DNA of 45,519 nt from Pseudomonas nabeulensis (GTDB taxonomy: Bacteria > Pseudomonadota > Gammaproteobacteria > Pseudomonadales > Pseudomonadaceae): the NCBI RefSeq assembly GCF_004682045.1, contig NZ_QUZT01000057.1, forward strand, positions 1 through 45,519, given 5' to 3'. Shown here in pieces: positions 1-7,695 of the stretch; position 1 is the stretch's first letter, and the number at the start of each line of letters is the position of its first letter. Position numbers and translations under genes: made by a program. The notes beneath the pieces were generated by a model, which did no database searches, had not been told where the DNA came from, and saw only the letters and a program-made list of their open reading frames with translations.

Positions 1-30
1 CTGGCATTAGGGCAAGCCCCCTCCCACATT
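1..30. repeat. Partial REP element joined to a CTGGCATTAGGG motif
   Basis: The window opens with CTGGCATTAGGG followed by GCAAGCCCCCTCCCACA, the right arm of the local REP family. The same junction recurs in inverted orientation at 22850-22881 and at the far end of the window near 45470-45496. The element is cut by the window edge, so its other half is not visible. Confidence 0.75.
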
Positions 31-72
31 AATAGTGCAAAGTCAGGTAGTTTTGCTGAGTCACAGGAAGCA

Positions 73-445
73 CAAAGGGGACCCGAAGGTCCCCTTTAAT
101 TTGTCGTTGCGTGCTCTTTTTTTATTATTGAGGGGCGGTCTATTGTTGTTTTTGGCAACCGTTACCCTTTACCGCTGTTTTTGGCGACCCCCATCCGGGG
201 TCAAGAGCAAACGTATTTTTTTGAACGCTGATCTGCTTCTTCGTTATCGATCCAACCAGTGGGTAGCTACCTGAAGGCAGTTTTATTTTTCTCTACTGGT
301 CGCGGGTTTCGGCATTGCCGTTCCCTGCGAAGCACATCTTCTCCAAAAAAATCTGTTAGCTGCGTCTCTGCCGTGTTGTTTTTGTTATGTCAGAGTCGTT
401 TCGTCTTATTTTTATTAGGTTTGGCGCTTTTTATTCTTGTTATGC
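73..445 (-). ncRNA. crcY: CrcZ/CrcY-family small RNA (Crc/Hfq decoy)
   Basis: No credible protein gene lies between the window start and the HMG-CoA lyase gene. Read on the minus strand, this stretch has at least six A-rich motifs of the AANAANAA type that Hfq/Crc bind: AACAAGAATAA near 441-431, AATAAAAATAA near 417-406, AACAAAAACAA near 386-375, AAAAATAAAA near 291-282, AAAAACAACAATA near 153-141 and AATAATAAAAAAA near 129-116. A sigma-54 promoter (455-470) would start the RNA near 445, and a GC-rich hairpin ends it near 74, giving about 370 nt, the size of known CrcZ/CrcY RNAs. As I recall, P. putida crcY lies beside mvaB, the same neighbour as here. In the family, the RNA is made on poor carbon sources under CbrAB/RpoN and titrates Hfq/Crc, relieving catabolite repression. 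Small ORFs in this stretch are shadows. CrcX is an alternative name; crcY is preferred from the neighbour. Confidence 0.85.
74..97 (-). terminator. Intrinsic terminator of the CrcY-like RNA
   Basis: A perfect 10-bp inverted repeat, AAAGGGGACC and GGTCCCCTTT, encloses a tetraloop that reads TTCG on the minus strand. The 3' arm ends in TTT. It lies at the 3' end of the A-rich small RNA described at 73-445. Confidence 0.75.
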
Positions 446-454
446 CATAGAGAT

Positions 455-470
455 AGCAGAAGCCGTGCCA
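455..470 (-). promoter_or_regulatory. Sigma-54 (-24/-12) promoter of the CrcY-like RNA
   Basis: The minus strand reads TGGCACGGCTTCTGCT. This is the TGGCAC-N5-TTGC consensus with a single mismatch, and the invariant GG (469-468) and GC (457-456) are exactly ten bases apart. The predicted start is about twelve bases on, near 445. crcZ-type RNAs are RpoN/CbrB dependent. Confidence 0.8.
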
Positions 471-551
471 ACTTTTAAAAATCCTTTAAAATCAATGGTT
501 TGGTTTTTGTGAAGGAAATGACCTACGGCGAATACGACAAAATATGTTCCC

Positions 552-583
552 GTGTTACTCGATGTGTAGGCGTGCGGTAACAC
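552..583. promoter_or_regulatory. Possible CbrB enhancer site (GTGTTAC ... GTAACAC)
   Basis: A perfect 7-bp inverted repeat, GTGTTAC at 552-558 and GTAACAC at 577-583, is separated by 18 bp. It lies roughly 85-125 bp upstream of the -24 element, the usual distance for a sigma-54 activator. From memory, CbrB sites are described as TGTTAC/GTAACA inverted repeats, but my recollection of the spacer is shorter than the 18 bp seen here, so this assignment is an inference. Confidence 0.5.
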
Positions 584-602
584 ATTGTCACGGCCCGGCT
601 AC

Positions 603-1502
603 TCAACCGGCGTTACGCGCCTTGGCCACCCGCGACCCAGTTGGGCGGCCCAACACGTTGCTGATCTGCAAGCCCGCGCCAATCAGTGCCTCCAGGTCGA
701 TACCGGTCTCGATCCCCAGACCATTGAGCAGGTACACCACGTCTTCGGTGGCGACGTTACCGCTGGCGCCCTTGGCATAAGGACAGCCGCCAAGGCCCGC
801 AATAGAGCTGTCGAACACGCTTATCCCTTCTAGCAGGCTGGCGTAGATATTCGCCACGGCCTGGCCATAGGTGTCGTGGAAGTGCCCCGCCAGCTTGTCC
901 CGTGGCACCTGCGCGCCGACCACCTCGAACAGCCGCCGCGTGGCGCCCGCCGTGCCGGTGCCGATGGTGTCGCCGAGGGACACCTCATAACAGCCCATGG
1001 CGTACAGCTCGCGTGCAACGGCCGCGACTTGTGCCGGGGCGATCTCGCCTTCGTAAGGGCAGCCCAGCACACAGGACACATAGCCGCGCACGCTGATGCC
1101 ATGTTGCTTGGCCGCTGCCATGATCGGCGCAAAGCGCTCCAGGCTTTCGCTGATGGAGCAGTTGATATTGCGTTGGGAAAACGCCTCGGACGCCGCCGCG
1201 AACACGGCCACTTCTTTAACCCCGGCCGCCAGTGCGTCCTCAAAACCCCGCAGGTTCGGCGCCAGTGCGCCGTAGGTCACACCAGGCTTGCGCTGGATCT
1301 GTGCAAACACCTCGGCAGAGCCGGCCATCTGCGGCACCCATTTGGGCGAGACAAAACTGCCGACTTCGATATAGCTCAAACCCGCCGCGCTCAGCGCGTC
1401 CACCAGCCGGACCTTGTCCGCCACGCTGATGGGTTGGGCTTCGTTCTGCAAACCGTCGCGCGGGCCGACTTCCACCAGGCGCACATGGGAGGGGAGGGAC
1501 AT
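603..1502 (-). CDS. mvaB: Hydroxymethylglutaryl-CoA lyase
   Basis: This enzyme cleaves HMG-CoA to acetyl-CoA and acetoacetate, the last step of leucine/isovalerate breakdown in the cytoplasm. The 299-residue protein has the usual family length. It shows the substrate/metal-binding GPRDGLQNE at residues 13-21, SCVLGCPYEGE at 143-153, the metal-binding HFHDT at 207-211 and the active-site loop GGCPYAKGASGN at 238-249, with catalytic Cys240. The MerR gene is 16 bp upstream on the same strand, so the two probably form one operon. In P. aeruginosa the lyase (liuE) ends a liuRABCDE operon; here the liuABCD genes are absent, so the lyase is separated from the rest of the pathway. Confidence 0.95.
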   Translation of the reverse strand: MSLPSHVRLVEVGPRDGLQNEAQPISVADKVRLVDALSAAGLSYIEVGSFVSPKWVPQMAGSAEVFAQIQRKPGVTYGALAPNLRGFEDALAAGVKEVAVFAAASEAFSQRNINCSISESLERFAPIMAAAKQHGISVRGYVSCVLGCPYEGEIAPAQVAAVARELYAMGCYEVSLGDTIGTGTAGATRRLFEVVGAQVPRDKLAGHFHDTYGQAVANIYASLLEGISVFDSSIAGLGGCPYAKGASGNVATEDVVYLLNGLGIETGIDLEALIGAGLQISNVLGRPTGSRVAKARNAG

Positions 1503-1518
1503 GGCAGTTACCTTCTGA

Positions 1519-1911
1519 TCAATGGCCGGCTTGGCGCATGGTGTGGACCAGGGCCTGGGTGCAACGCTCTTCGGCGGTGTCCAGTTCCAGCTTCATCTGT
1601 TCGATATCCAGCAACTGTTGCTCAAGCTGCTCACGGCGCTCGGCGATCTTGCCCAGCATGCTGTTGAGCTGCACATGGTTGCCGCTGGAAGGGTCGTAGA
1701 GTTCGATGAGTTCGCGGCACTCAGCCAGGGAAAAACCGATGCGCTTGCCACGCAGGATCAGCTTGAGGCTGACCTTGTCCCGCGCCGAGTAGATGCGCTC
1801 CTGGCCCCGGCGCTCCGGGGCCAGCAGGCCTTGTTCTTCATAAAAGCGAATGGCGCGGGTGGTGATGTCGAGCTCGCGGGCGAGGTCGGAGATGCTGTAG
1901 GTGGTGCTCAT
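1519..1911 (-). CDS. liuR: MerR-family regulator, LiuR-like
   Basis: This 130-residue regulator has an N-terminal MerR winged helix-turn-helix (YSISDLARELDITTRAIRFYEEQGLL, residues 5-30, with the typical RFYEEQGLL) and a C-terminal dimerisation coiled coil (about 80-118, rich in Glu, Gln and Leu). It lacks the Cys pattern of metal-sensing MerR proteins. Linkage to HMG-CoA lyase fits LiuR, the MerR regulator of leucine and isovalerate catabolism in gammaproteobacteria. A perfect palindrome 43 bp upstream of its start is a likely autoregulatory operator. The family is clear; the LiuR assignment rests on context. Confidence 0.85.
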   Translation of the reverse strand: MSTTYSISDLARELDITTRAIRFYEEQGLLAPERRGQERIYSARDKVSLKLILRGKRIGFSLAECRELIELYDPSSGNHVQLNSMLGKIAERREQLEQQLLDIEQMKLELDTAEERCTQALVHTMRQAGH

Positions 1912-1953
1912 GGGCGGCGCTCAAGAAAGTCTTGGCGTTAAGCTAAAGGTAGG

Positions 1954-1969
1954 TTGACGTAAACGTCAA
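1954..1969 (-). promoter_or_regulatory. Palindromic operator upstream of the liuR-like gene
   Basis: TTGACGTAAACGTCAA is a perfect inverted repeat with 7-bp arms and a 2-bp centre. On the minus strand its first half doubles as a -35 hexamer, TTGACG. Downstream there is only a weak -10 (TAGCTT or AGCTTA) at an 18-19 bp spacing, and a long spacer is characteristic of MerR-controlled promoters. ACGT-rich palindromes fit my memory of LiuR sites. Confidence 0.6.
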
Positions 1970-1986
1970 GGGCCGCTGCGCAGCCC

Positions 1987-2010
1987 ATCGGGGGCAAGCC
2001 CCCTCCCACC
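1987..2010. repeat. Single REP element
   Basis: ATCGGGGGCAAGCCCCC followed by TCCCACC is a lone REP arm between the liuR-like gene promoter and the 3' end of the LysR gene. The other arm of a REPIN is not present. Confidence 0.85.
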
Positions 2011-2028
2011 TAGAGCAACTTTGCAGCT

Positions 2029-2964
2029 TCAGGCTTGTTGTTTATCCAGTTTCTTTTCGTGGGCCGTTACTTGCTGGCACAACTCGATCATCTGCTCACG
2101 CATCCAGCGGTTTGCCGGGTCCTGGTCGGTGCTTTCGTGCCAGTACAAATGGGTTTCCACGGGCGGCACGTCGTTCACGGGCAGGTTGAACCAATGCAGT
2201 TCATGACGACGGGCAAAGCGCTCGGGCACGGTCATCACCATGTCAGTCTGCTGCAACACCTGCGAGGCCATCAGGTAATGCTGGGAACGCAGGGCGATCT
2301 TGCGTTGCAGGCCCATCTTGCCCAGCGCCAGATCCACATGGCCCAAACCGTTGCGGCGGCTGGAGATGTGAATATGGGTCAGCCCCAGGTAGTCATCCAG
2401 GGTCAGCTTGTCCTTGCCCGCCAGCGGGTGGCCCTTGCGCATCGCACATACGTAGCGGTCTTCCATCAGCTTGACGTGGCGCACCTGCGGGTCGGTGTTG
2501 AGCGGTGCATCCACGGCAAAATCCAGGCGCCCGGCAGCGAGTTCCTTGGTGGTTTCGCGGCGTTTGGACAGGAAACTCTCGATCACCACCGTGGGCGCCA
2601 GACGGCGCAGGCGCTGGAACAGCGGCGGCAGAATAACCGCCTCGGTGAGGTCGGTCATGCTGATGCGGTAAGTCTTGGCCGCCTGCTGCGGGTTGAAAAT
2701 GCGGCTTTCCTGCACCGACACCCGTAGCAACGACAACGCATTGCGCACCGGGCCGATGATGTTCTGCGCCATGGGCGTGGGCACCATGCCTTGGGCGGTG
2801 CGCACGAACAGTGGGTCGTTGAAGGTCTCGCGCAACCGCGCCAGAGCGTTGGACACCGCTGGCTGGGTAATGCCGACAATCTGCCCGGCGCGGGTCAGGT
2901 TGGCTTCGGTGTAGATCGCGTCAAAGACGATAAACAGGTTGAGGTCGACCTTGCTCAGATTCAT
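2029..2964 (-). CDS. LysR-family transcriptional regulator
   Basis: This 311-residue protein begins with the LysR winged helix-turn-helix: DLNLFIVFDAIYTEANLT at residues 7-24, then the recognition region ITQPAVSNALARLRETF with FVRT following. The LysR substrate-binding domain occupies about 90-300. The start MNLSKVDLNLF resembles the NodD/LeuO-type subgroup. It is divergent from the acyl-CoA dehydrogenase gene, with a 166-bp shared intergenic region, the classic arrangement for a LysR regulator and its target. I found no convincing T-N11-A box that stands out there. The inducer is unknown. Confidence 0.93.
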   Translation of the reverse strand: MNLSKVDLNLFIVFDAIYTEANLTRAGQIVGITQPAVSNALARLRETFNDPLFVRTAQGMVPTPMAQNIIGPVRNALSLLRVSVQESRIFNPQQAAKTYRISMTDLTEAVILPPLFQRLRRLAPTVVIESFLSKRRETTKELAAGRLDFAVDAPLNTDPQVRHVKLMEDRYVCAMRKGHPLAGKDKLTLDDYLGLTHIHISSRRNGLGHVDLALGKMGLQRKIALRSQHYLMASQVLQQTDMVMTVPERFARRHELHWFNLPVNDVPPVETHLYWHESTDQDPANRWMREQMIELCQQVTAHEKKLDKQQA

Positions 2965-3130
2965 TTCGTTGCGCTCTTATTGTTAGGTTGCGATTTATGA
3001 CGTGCTCAGATGTCGAACATATATCGGTGATGAATGTTAATACACGCCGAGAATAGGTTAGGTAAATTTTCGTAGCTCTACTAGCATCGACCCCATGACC
3101 TAAACAACCTCTCAAAGAAGGGAGCTGCTC

Positions 3131-4360
3131 ATGGATTTCGCCTATTCGCCCAAGGTTCAGGAACTGCGTGAACGCGTCACCGCGTTTATGGACACATACG
3201 TTTACCCGGCCGAGCCGGTGTTCGAACGCCAGGTCAACGAAGGTGACCGCTGGCAGCCCACCGCGATCATGGAAGAACTGAAGGCGAAGGCTAAAGCCGA
3301 AGGTTTGTGGAACCTGTTCCTGCCAGAATCCGAGCTGGGTGCCGGCCTGACTAACCTCGAATACGCACCGTTGGCGGAAATCATGGGCCGCTCGTTGCTG
3401 GGCCCGGAGCCATTCAACTGCTCGGCTCCGGACACCGGCAACATGGAAGTGTTGGTGCGCTACGCCAATGAAGAACAGAAACAACGGTGGCTCGCACCGC
3501 TGCTGCGCGGCGAGATCCGTTCGGCCTTCGCCATGACCGAACCGGACGTGGCCTCCTCAGACGCCACCAACATGGCCGCCCGTGCCGAGCGTCAGGGCGA
3601 CGAGTGGGTGATCAACGGCAAGAAATGGTGGACCTCCGGCGCCTGCGACCCGCGCTGCAAGATCCTGATCTTCATGGGCCTGAGCAACCCTGACGCGCCG
3701 CGCCACCAGCAGCACTCGATGATCCTGGTGCCGGTGGACACCCCCGGTGTGAAAATCGTGCGACCCCTGCCGGTGTTCGGCTACGACGATGCGCCCCACG
3801 GTCATGCCGAAGTGCTGTTCGACAATGTGCGCGTACCCTACGAAAACGTCCTGCTCGGCGAAGGCCGCGGCTTCGAAATCGCCCAGGGCCGCCTTGGCCC
3901 AGGCCGCATTCACCACTGCATGCGCTCCATCGGCATGGCCGAGCGCGCGCTGGAACTGATGTGCAAACGCTCCGTGAGCCGTACCGCGTTCGGCAAGCCA
4001 TTGGCGCGCTTGGGCGGCAATATCGACAAGATCGCCGACTCGCGCATGGAAATCGACATGGCACGGCTGCTGACCCTGAAAGCGGCGTACATGATGGACA
4101 CCGTGGGCAACAAAGTGGCGAAGAGCGAGATCGCCCAGATCAAAGTGGTGGCGCCGAACGTGGCGTTGAAGGTGATCGACCGCGCGATCCAGATTCACGG
4201 CGGGGCCGGGGTGTCCAACGATTTCCCGCTGGCCTACATGTACGCCATGCAGCGCACCTTGCGCCTGGCCGACGGCCCGGACGAAGTGCACCGCGCGGCG
4301 ATTGGCAAGTTCGAGATTGGCAAGTATGTACCGCGGGAGTTGATGCGTGGCGGGCAGTAA
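3131..4360 (+). CDS. Acyl-CoA dehydrogenase family protein
   Basis: This 409-residue FAD enzyme most resembles the ACAD10/ACAD11-like branch that oxidises acyl-CoA thioesters to enoyl-CoA. It has the three ACAD domains: an N-terminal helical region (1-125), a middle beta domain with the flavin-binding AMTEPDVASSDATN motif (about 136-149) and WWTSGA (about 165-170), and a C-terminal helical domain with GRIHHCMRSIGMAERAL (257-273) and IHGGAGVSNDFPLAYMY. The start is supported by AAGAAGGGAG just upstream of the ATG. The divergent LysR gene probably controls it. The substrate cannot be told from sequence; branched or long-chain acyl-CoA is plausible. Confidence 0.92.
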   Translation: MDFAYSPKVQELRERVTAFMDTYVYPAEPVFERQVNEGDRWQPTAIMEELKAKAKAEGLWNLFLPESELGAGLTNLEYAPLAEIMGRSLLGPEPFNCSAPDTGNMEVLVRYANEEQKQRWLAPLLRGEIRSAFAMTEPDVASSDATNMAARAERQGDEWVINGKKWWTSGACDPRCKILIFMGLSNPDAPRHQQHSMILVPVDTPGVKIVRPLPVFGYDDAPHGHAEVLFDNVRVPYENVLLGEGRGFEIAQGRLGPGRIHHCMRSIGMAERALELMCKRSVSRTAFGKPLARLGGNIDKIADSRMEIDMARLLTLKAAYMMDTVGNKVAKSEIAQIKVVAPNVALKVIDRAIQIHGGAGVSNDFPLAYMYAMQRTLRLADGPDEVHRAAIGKFEIGKYVPRELMRGGQ

Positions 4361-4376
4361 GACCGCGGCGCCTGTA

Positions 4377-4449
4377 ATCGGGGGCAAGCCCCCTCCCACA
4401 TTTGAACTGTGAACGCGGTCAAAGTGTGGGAGGGGGCTTGCCCCCGATG
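4377..4449. repeat. REPIN (inverted REP pair)
   Basis: Two inverted REP arms (4378-4401 and 4424-4448) with the core GGGGGCTTGCCCCC are separated by 22 bp. They lie between the convergent ends of the acyl-CoA dehydrogenase and PstS/OmpA genes and could form a hairpin in transcripts from either side. Confidence 0.9.
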
Positions 4450-4480
4450 AGGCCAGTACAGACAACCCAAAACCCAAGCC

Positions 4481-5812
4481 TCAATACACCCAAACCTCCA
4501 CCCGCCGATTCTTGATCCGCCCCTCATCCGCCGTATTCGCCGCCACCGGCATCTGCGCTCCAAATCCCTGGATATCGCGCAACACCACACCGCTTTTCAC
4601 CAACTCCCTGCGCACCGCCATCCCGCGCAGCTTCGACAACAATGCCGCGCGCTGCGGGTCATTCTTGGCATCGCCAAACCCCACCAGCGTCACTTGCTTG
4701 TCGAGCTTGCCGTGGCTTTTCAAATACGCCACCACTCGCTGCAAATCCTGGCGCGCTTTGTTGTCCAGGCTGGCACTGCCTTCTTCGAAACGAAAATTCA
4801 CGGTCAGGCGCTGAGCGTCACGCGCAATCGCTTGATAGCCCTCGGGCATTGACGGGCGGGGCTCCACGTTCATCGCTTGCACCTGCTGCGCGATAAACCC
4901 GCTGGCCGCCACAATCCCTTGGCCCTTGCTGCTCTGGGTAAAGTCCACCAGCGCCTTGGCCCACGGGTTTTGGCTGGACGGTGGCAGGTAGAAAAACAGC
5001 CGGCGCGACAGCGGGTAGTCTTCGGTGGCGATCAGGCTGTTCAGGGGCAGCATCGGTTGCGAGTCCCCGTCGACAATCGCCACGGCCTTGGCCTGGCGCA
5101 CGTAGGGCAGGCCGATAAAGCCGATGCCTTGTGGGTCGCGGCTGACGGCGTCGGACAATGCTTCACTGGATTCGAAACGTTTGGCCCCAGGGGCAAGCGG
5201 CTTGCCGCGCCGGCTTAGGACCAGCTCCTTGAACGTGTCGTAGGTGCCGGACTGATCATCCCGCGCATATAAATGAATGTTTCCGCCGACGCTGCCCAGT
5301 GCTTCCCAGGTACTGACCTCGCCATTGAAGATTTGCGCCAGTTGTTCGGTGTTCAGGGTCGTCAGCGGATTGTGCGGGTTAAGGATGATGGCTAGGCCGT
5401 CAATGGCGATCACTTGCTCGGCGTCGGGGCTTTTCAGGTCGCCCAGGGGTTCGAGGTCGACCAGTTCGCTGTCCTTGATCGGGCGGGACGAGGCGGCCAG
5501 GTCGGCAGTGGATTTCTTCAGTGCGCTGAAACCGGTGCTGGAGCCGTGGGCGGCGACCTCAACCGTCACCGTCTTGCCCTGGCGCGTCTTGCCGATCACC
5601 CGCTGTTCATTGGCCCCGGCGCCGGGTGCGCTGTGCACCGCCTGCAAACCCTGTTGCTCCATCAACCCCTTGACCAATGCCGGCCCCAGCGCCGCGCCAA
5701 TGGTGTTGGAGCCCTGGATGCGCAATGCCGGACCTTGATCGGGAGTGGGGAGGGGAGCAGCTACAGCGTACAGCGGGAAAAGCACCAGCAGGAACAGAAC
5801 GCGCAGCCTCAT
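4481..5812 (-). CDS. PstS-like substrate-binding protein fused to an OmpA C-terminal domain
   Basis: This 443-residue exported protein has a signal peptide (MRLRVLFLLVLFPLYAVAA, cut near residue 19). A phosphate-type periplasmic binding domain follows (about 25-300), with GSNTIGAALGPAL, YARDDQSGTYDTF and SEALSDAVSRDPQGIGFIGLPY, all characteristic of PstS-like PBP domains. A C-terminal OmpA-like peptidoglycan-binding domain (about 335-443) ends in the conserved NRRVEVWVY. PstS alone is about 320-350 residues, so this is a true fusion. No pst transport genes are adjacent, so it may be a peptidoglycan-anchored phosphate or anion sensor rather than a transporter component. A REP element lies just upstream of its promoter region. 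Confidence 0.88.
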   Translation of the reverse strand: MRLRVLFLLVLFPLYAVAAPLPTPDQGPALRIQGSNTIGAALGPALVKGLMEQQGLQAVHSAPGAGANEQRVIGKTRQGKTVTVEVAAHGSSTGFSALKKSTADLAASSRPIKDSELVDLEPLGDLKSPDAEQVIAIDGLAIILNPHNPLTTLNTEQLAQIFNGEVSTWEALGSVGGNIHLYARDDQSGTYDTFKELVLSRRGKPLAPGAKRFESSEALSDAVSRDPQGIGFIGLPYVRQAKAVAIVDGDSQPMLPLNSLIATEDYPLSRRLFFYLPPSSQNPWAKALVDFTQSSKGQGIVAASGFIAQQVQAMNVEPRPSMPEGYQAIARDAQRLTVNFRFEEGSASLDNKARQDLQRVVAYLKSHGKLDKQVTLVGFGDAKNDPQRAALLSKLRGMAVRRELVKSGVVLRDIQGFGAQMPVAANTADEGRIKNRRVEVWVY

Positions 5813-5896
5813 GCCGGCACCTTCTCAAGCCAAAGGGAGTGCCGCGAGAATAAGTCAGTAAGATTTCATAAGTATGACTGTCCAACTGTGCGCCAA

Positions 5897-5986
5897 AATG
5901 TGGGAGGGGGCCCCCGATAGAGGGTGTGTCAGTCAACTTATCTCTAACAGACCCACTGCAATCGGGGGCAAGCCCCCTCCCACATT
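5897..5986. repeat. REPIN with one defective arm
   Basis: The right arm (5962-5986) is a full REP. The left arm reads TGTGGGAGGGGGCCCCCGAT and lacks the six-base CTTGCC loop region, so its hairpin is collapsed. The inner TGTGTCAG and GACCCACTGCAATCG blocks of the local REPIN family are present. Confidence 0.85.
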
Positions 5987-6006
5987 TGACCGATTAAAAC
6001 CTGAAA

Positions 6007-6819
6007 TCAGCTCAATTCAAGCCAGATCGGCGCATGGTCCGAAGGCTTCTCCAGCCCACGCAACTCGTAATCCACCCCCGCATCCTTCACCCGAGGCAGC
6101 AAGCCATTGGAGGCCAGGATCACATCAATGCGCAGCCCGCGCTTGGGCTCATCCTCAAACCCACGGCTGCGGTAGTCGAACCAGCTGAAACGGTCGGCCA
6201 CGGTCGGGTTGAGGTGGCGGAAGCTGTCCACCAGGCCCCAGTTTTTCAGGCGGGCCATCCACTCGCGTTCTTCCGGCAGGAAACTGCACTTGCCGGTCTT
6301 GAGCCAGCGCTTGGCGTTGTCGGCGCCGATACCGATGTCGATGTCTTCCGGGGAAATATTGATATCACCCATCACCACCAGCGGCTGGTCATTGCTGAAC
6401 TGGCTTTCCAGCAACTGTTGCAGGTCTTCGTAGAAGCGCTGCTTGGCCGGGAATTTGGTCGGGTGGTCGCGGCTTTCGCCCTGAGGGAAGTAGCCGTTCA
6501 TGATGGTGATCGGGGTGCCGTTTTCGTCGGCGAAGGTGCCCCAGATAAAGCGCCTCTGGGCGTCTTCTTCGTCGCTGGCAAAGCCTTTGTGCAGGCTCAA
6601 CGCCGGCTGACGCGACAGCAGCGCGACGCCGTAGTGGCCCTTTTGCCCGTGGTAGTACACGTGATAGCCCAGGGCCTGTACTTCGGCGAGGGGGAACTGA
6701 TCATCGTGGACCTTGGTTTCCTGCAGGCCGATTACGTCGGGCTGGTGCTTTTCAATCAGCGCCGCCAGCTGATGAGGGCGGGCGCGCAGCCCGTTGATAT
6801 TGAAGGAGACGATTTTCAT
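6007..6819 (-). CDS. xthA: Exodeoxyribonuclease III
   Basis: This 270-residue DNA repair enzyme is a 3'-5' exonuclease and AP endonuclease of base excision repair. It shows the whole exonuclease-endonuclease-phosphatase fold: MKIVSFNINGLRAR at the N-terminus with the catalytic Asn, LQETK (Glu34 region), YYHGQKGHYGVALLSR, GDINISPEDIDI, RIDVILAS and the terminal SDHAPIWLEL with the catalytic Asp-His. Length matches E. coli XthA (268). It appears monocistronic. The next gene, a GNAT protein, is divergent. Confidence 0.96.
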   Translation of the reverse strand: MKIVSFNINGLRARPHQLAALIEKHQPDVIGLQETKVHDDQFPLAEVQALGYHVYYHGQKGHYGVALLSRQPALSLHKGFASDEEDAQRRFIWGTFADENGTPITIMNGYFPQGESRDHPTKFPAKQRFYEDLQQLLESQFSNDQPLVVMGDINISPEDIDIGIGADNAKRWLKTGKCSFLPEEREWMARLKNWGLVDSFRHLNPTVADRFSWFDYRSRGFEDEPKRGLRIDVILASNGLLPRVKDAGVDYELRGLEKPSDHAPIWLELS

Positions 6820-6989
6820 GGTCGGCAGTCCAGTCCTGGCAAAAGGGCGATGCTAGCCGACAAGTCGGATCGGGGCCAGCGTGGCGGTAGGACAGTTGCA
6901 CTGCTAATGTCTGGGAACGACTCGTGCTGTGTAGGTTCGTACCCATAAGAACGTCGCCTTATTGAGCGGCGCCCAGGGAGATTGACGGT

Positions 6990-7631
6990 ATGCCAGACAC
7001 ACCTGCTGAAATTCGCCTGCTGAACAGCGACTATTCCCGCGAAGCCCGTTCCCTGTTGTATCAGGCCTATCGGCATGAGCCCACGTTCGCCTATATCTTC
7101 GAGGCTGAGCGCCCAGGCTATGAACAACGGGTTCGCGCCACCGTGCGCGAGTTGGTCAAGCAGCATTTCTTTCAGAAACTTCCCGCCCTTGGCCTGTTCG
7201 TCAACGACCGACTGATCGGCATCGCCCTGATCGCACCGCCACAGCGGCGCCTGGGGATTACCGAGAGTTGGGCCTGGCAATTGCGCATGTGGTTGAGCAC
7301 CGGTGTGCGCGGTACTCGTCGTTATCTGGACTACCACCACGCAGTGCTGGCGTGCCTGCCCAGCGAGTCGGTGCATGTGTTGCCGTTGCTGGGTATTCAT
7401 CCGCAGTTCCAGGGCAAGCATTACGGCGAGCAACTGCTGGAAGCGGTGCACAACTGGTGTGCCGAAGACCCGCATTCATCCGGCGTGGTGCTGGACACGG
7501 GGAATTCTCGCTATCTGGAGTTCTACAAACGCCAGGGCTATGAAGAAATCGGTGAGGTGGCCGTAGGACCCATCCTGGAGCACGTGTTTTTCCACCCCAA
7601 TCCACAGCCGTTACATGTTGCAACGGCTTGA
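6990..7631 (+). CDS. GNAT-family N-acetyltransferase
   Basis: This is a 213-residue acetyl-CoA-dependent acetyltransferase of unknown substrate. The GNAT core lies at about 60-200: the central strand LGLFVNDRLIGIALIAPP, the acetyl-CoA P-loop region VLPLLGIHPQFQGKHYGEQLLEAV (Q/R-x-x-G-x-G/A type, here QFQGKHYG) and the terminal VVLDTGNSRYLEFYKRQGYEEIGEV typical of motif B. The ribosome-binding site GGGAGA precedes the ATG by seven bases. It lies between xthA and tamA; nothing links it to either function. Confidence 0.9.
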   Translation: MPDTPAEIRLLNSDYSREARSLLYQAYRHEPTFAYIFEAERPGYEQRVRATVRELVKQHFFQKLPALGLFVNDRLIGIALIAPPQRRLGITESWAWQLRMWLSTGVRGTRRYLDYHHAVLACLPSESVHVLPLLGIHPQFQGKHYGEQLLEAVHNWCAEDPHSSGVVLDTGNSRYLEFYKRQGYEEIGEVAVGPILEHVFFHPNPQPLHVATA

Positions 7632-7695
7632 TCCAGAATTATTCAGATAAATCCGAGTTCAAAGAATCTCCCTTGCTCGTGTAGCATCCCCGCCT

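Noticed and set aside
35..450. Small plus-strand ORFs of 79 and 63 codons near the window start
   Set aside because: They lie antisense to the CrcY-like RNA, have no ribosome-binding site and low-complexity translations rich in Leu and Phe.
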